The notes beneath the pieces are model-generated. The model had not been told where the DNA came from and did not search any database. It saw only the letters and a list, made by a program, of their open reading frames with translations. A DNA stretch of 64,000 bases, from positions 1 through 64,000 of the forward strand of contig NZ_MAOE01000091.1 in assembly GCF_001884185.1 (NCBI RefSeq), read 5' to 3'. The translations under genes and the position numbers were made by a program. How positions within the stretch are numbered: position 1 is the stretch's first letter; every line of letters begins with the position of its first letter. The stretch comes from Bacillus albus. Lineage in GTDB: Bacteria; Bacillota; Bacilli; Bacillales; Bacillaceae_G. Below, one piece after another: positions 62,557-64,000 of the stretch.

Positions 62557-63810
62557 TTGTTTCTCATATTGTTCAAACGTATGAATTCTTTCGAAAATTG
62601 GTGGATGTGTGTATAAGAAAAACTTCACTAACGCAGGTGGATTTACTTGGCTTAAACTCGTTTTTGATAAATATTGAAACGTTTTTACACCAGATTTCCC
62701 GTCCTTCGTCATGTCTAAAGCATATTGATCTGCCGCTCGTTCTTCTATACGAGAAACATAGTTTGTTGCTGGCTGTGATGCAAAAGAGAGTACAGAAGAA
62801 ATTAAGAAAAATAAAGGTAAAATTGAAAAACATGCTGCTTTTGAAATTTGCAGCGTATCTCCCCATTTTCGAATACACATATTGATAATACGACTAATGA
62901 GAAACATCCCTATAAACGATAGCAGCACATAACTCGCAACGCCCCAATATATATGTTTCATAACATAATGTCCCATTTCATGGGCCATTATAAATAAAAT
63001 CTCTTTATCTTTTAATTGCTTAAGCGTTGTATCCCACATTACAATACGAGCGTTAGGGCCAATTCCTGTTACATATGCATTTAACGCATTCGTTTTCTCT
63101 GACATATTTACTTCATACACGTGTTTAGCAGGAATGTCCGCTTTGTCTGCTATCGCTAAAATTTTCGTTTCTAATTCTTTATTTTTCAGCGTCGAAAAGT
63201 CGTTATAAAGTGGATCAATAACGACAGGCTGTATAAATGTTAAAAAGATTGTAAATGGTACAGAGAGCGCCCACCCTGCTAGCCACCATCTCTTCGGGAA
63301 TTTACGGATAAGCCATAACAGAACGGCAACGACAATTAACATCGTCGCATAACTTTCCCAAAAACCGATAACATGATCTTTTATCCAGCTTTGTGTACTT
63401 TGCGTTGAAATGCCGTAATTAACGGACACTTTTCGGCTAATCCATTGCATTGGCAGAGCAAGAACTGTTGTGAGTAGTGATAAATAAAAGAAATAAATCG
63501 CAACTTGCAGGACACTTATTTTCGTCGTTTCCTTCGACCATTTCTCAAACTTTCTTGAAACACCGAGCACAAGTACAAATAATAAAATAATCCATTCAAG
63601 AGGCGTCGCTAAAAAGTACAGTAAATTTTTCACGCGCGAATAATCTTGGCTTAGCGTAAGCTCTCTTCCATTCATAAACGTTTCTGGATCTGCACTCGTT
63701 CCTTTATACATGTCCGGAATAAGTTCATGATTCCATCCAAATAAATACCAATATATAAGCAACGCAAACCCCACGTACAAAAAAAGCGACCACCCAATAA
63801 CCTTCCTCAC
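62542..63810 (-). CDS. M48-family membrane metalloprotease (Ste24-like)
   Basis: A 422-aa integral membrane protease. Several helices and the CAAX-protease N-terminal domain (about 1-195) precede an M48 peptidase domain with HEMGHYVMKH (two zinc His plus catalytic Glu) and the third ligand in RIEERAADQYALDM. Length and layout match Ste24/HtpX-like YhfN of B. subtilis. The GTG at 63810 is chosen because AGAGGAGGG lies 6 bases upstream; codons further up, to 63861, lack a ribosome site. The substrate is unknown; quality control of membrane proteins is typical for the family. Confidence 0.9.
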   Translation of the reverse strand: MRKVIGWSLFLYVGFALLIYWYLFGWNHELIPDMYKGTSADPETFMNGRELTLSQDYSRVKNLLYFLATPLEWIILLFVLVLGVSRKFEKWSKETTKISVLQVAIYFFYLSLLTTVLALPMQWISRKVSVNYGISTQSTQSWIKDHVIGFWESYATMLIVVAVLLWLIRKFPKRWWLAGWALSVPFTIFLTFIQPVVIDPLYNDFSTLKNKELETKILAIADKADIPAKHVYEVNMSEKTNALNAYVTGIGPNARIVMWDTTLKQLKDKEILFIMAHEMGHYVMKHIYWGVASYVLLSFIGMFLISRIINMCIRKWGDTLQISKAACFSILPLFFLISSVLSFASQPATNYVSRIEERAADQYALDMTKDGKSGVKTFQYLSKTSLSQVNPPALVKFFLYTHPPIFERIHTFEQYEKQSKKK

Positions 63811-63914
63811 GCTATTCCCTCCTCTATGCTGCCTGTCTATTATTATTGTAAGTTCGTACATGCTAAATTAGAACAAGCTTATTATGCGAATTGCTCGCGA
63901 GCCTTCTATTTATA

Positions 63915-63948
63915 AAAAAAACTCTTCTACAAAAAGAAGAGTTTTACC
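63915..63948 (-). terminator. Terminator of the gene entering from the right edge
   Basis: On the minus strand stem AAAACTCTTCT/AGAAGAGTTTT with a run of T after it, directly following a stop codon. Confidence 0.85.
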
Positions 63949-64000
63949 TACCTTTAGACACTTTCTTCAGTTCATAATTCTGGATAAGAAACGCACTTAT
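63944..64000 (-). CDS. 3' end of an unidentified gene (partial)
   Basis: The last 18 codons of a minus-strand frame run in from the window edge (ISAFLIQNYELKKVSKGR, then TAA at 63944-63946) and end at a good terminator. Too short to identify. The hydrophobic-then-basic ending would fit the tail of a membrane protein, but that is a guess. Confidence 0.5.
   Translation of the reverse strand: MSAFLIQNYELKKVSKGR

Overview
This window is chromosomal DNA of a low-GC Firmicute and almost certainly of the Bacillus cereus group. Grounds: the gerPABCDEF spore operon, ComK, a PlcR-type regulator, paired SLH-only proteins, a PrsA foldase, glyoxylate-cycle genes, and two copies of a ~150-bp repeat with TTTAT flanks that I take to be bcr1, an element known only from this group. 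No rRNA or tRNA gene, prophage, insertion sequence or CRISPR array was seen. Gene order largely follows the B. subtilis yis/yit/yja/yjb/yhj blocks.

Layout. 1-5.8 kb: oligopeptide ABC transporter oppABCDF (minus). 6.1-7.9 kb: a small membrane protein, then trpS behind a Trp T-box. 7.9-14.3 kb (mostly minus): yjbA, yjaZ, the fatty-acid initiation/elongation pair fabH-fabF behind a FapR operator, comZ, and the yjaV-yjaU pair. 14.5-17.7 kb: yjzD, CtsR-controlled clpB, yjzC. 18-23.2 kb: a HAD phosphatase, two tiny coupled genes, a YitT-type membrane protein, prsA, cvfB and yajQ. 23.2-25.2 kb: accessory island with a bcr1 copy, a short lipoprotein gene, a PlcR-like regulator, a duplicated divergent promoter and a bcr1 remnant. 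25.2-28 kb: membrane-anchored GH13 protein with eroded catalytic motifs, then amtB between TnrA-type sites. 28.2-36.6 kb: PerR-marked hemH-katA, asparagine synthetase, DUF2777, yisL, rocD, yisK. 36.9-39.3 kb: Spo0E-like phosphatase, second bcr1, gerP operon. 39.5-41.6 kb: toxin-like cassette (N-terminal lipase plus C-terminal helical protein, helical partner, divergent DUF1433-like candidate immunity protein). 41.6-50.5 kb: an HhH/zinc-ribbon protein with addAB, signal peptidase I, a TVP38-type membrane protein. 50.8-54.5 kb: membrane protein, comK, small proteins, cold-shock protein, APH-type kinase. 54.5-57.5 kb: glyoxylate bypass aceB-aceA. 57.6-64 kb: two SLH proteins, an EamA transporter, a chemoreceptor, an M48 protease and the 3' end of one more gene.

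How it works together: most of the window is stable core metabolism and stress response with recognisable control sites (T-box, FapR, CtsR, TnrA, PerR, a SigK-type promoter). Novelty is concentrated in two accessory spots: the PlcR-paralogue/lipoprotein island at 23.2-24.9 kb and the reverse-architecture lipase cassette at 39.5-41.6 kb. All family names come from reading the sequence without database searches.
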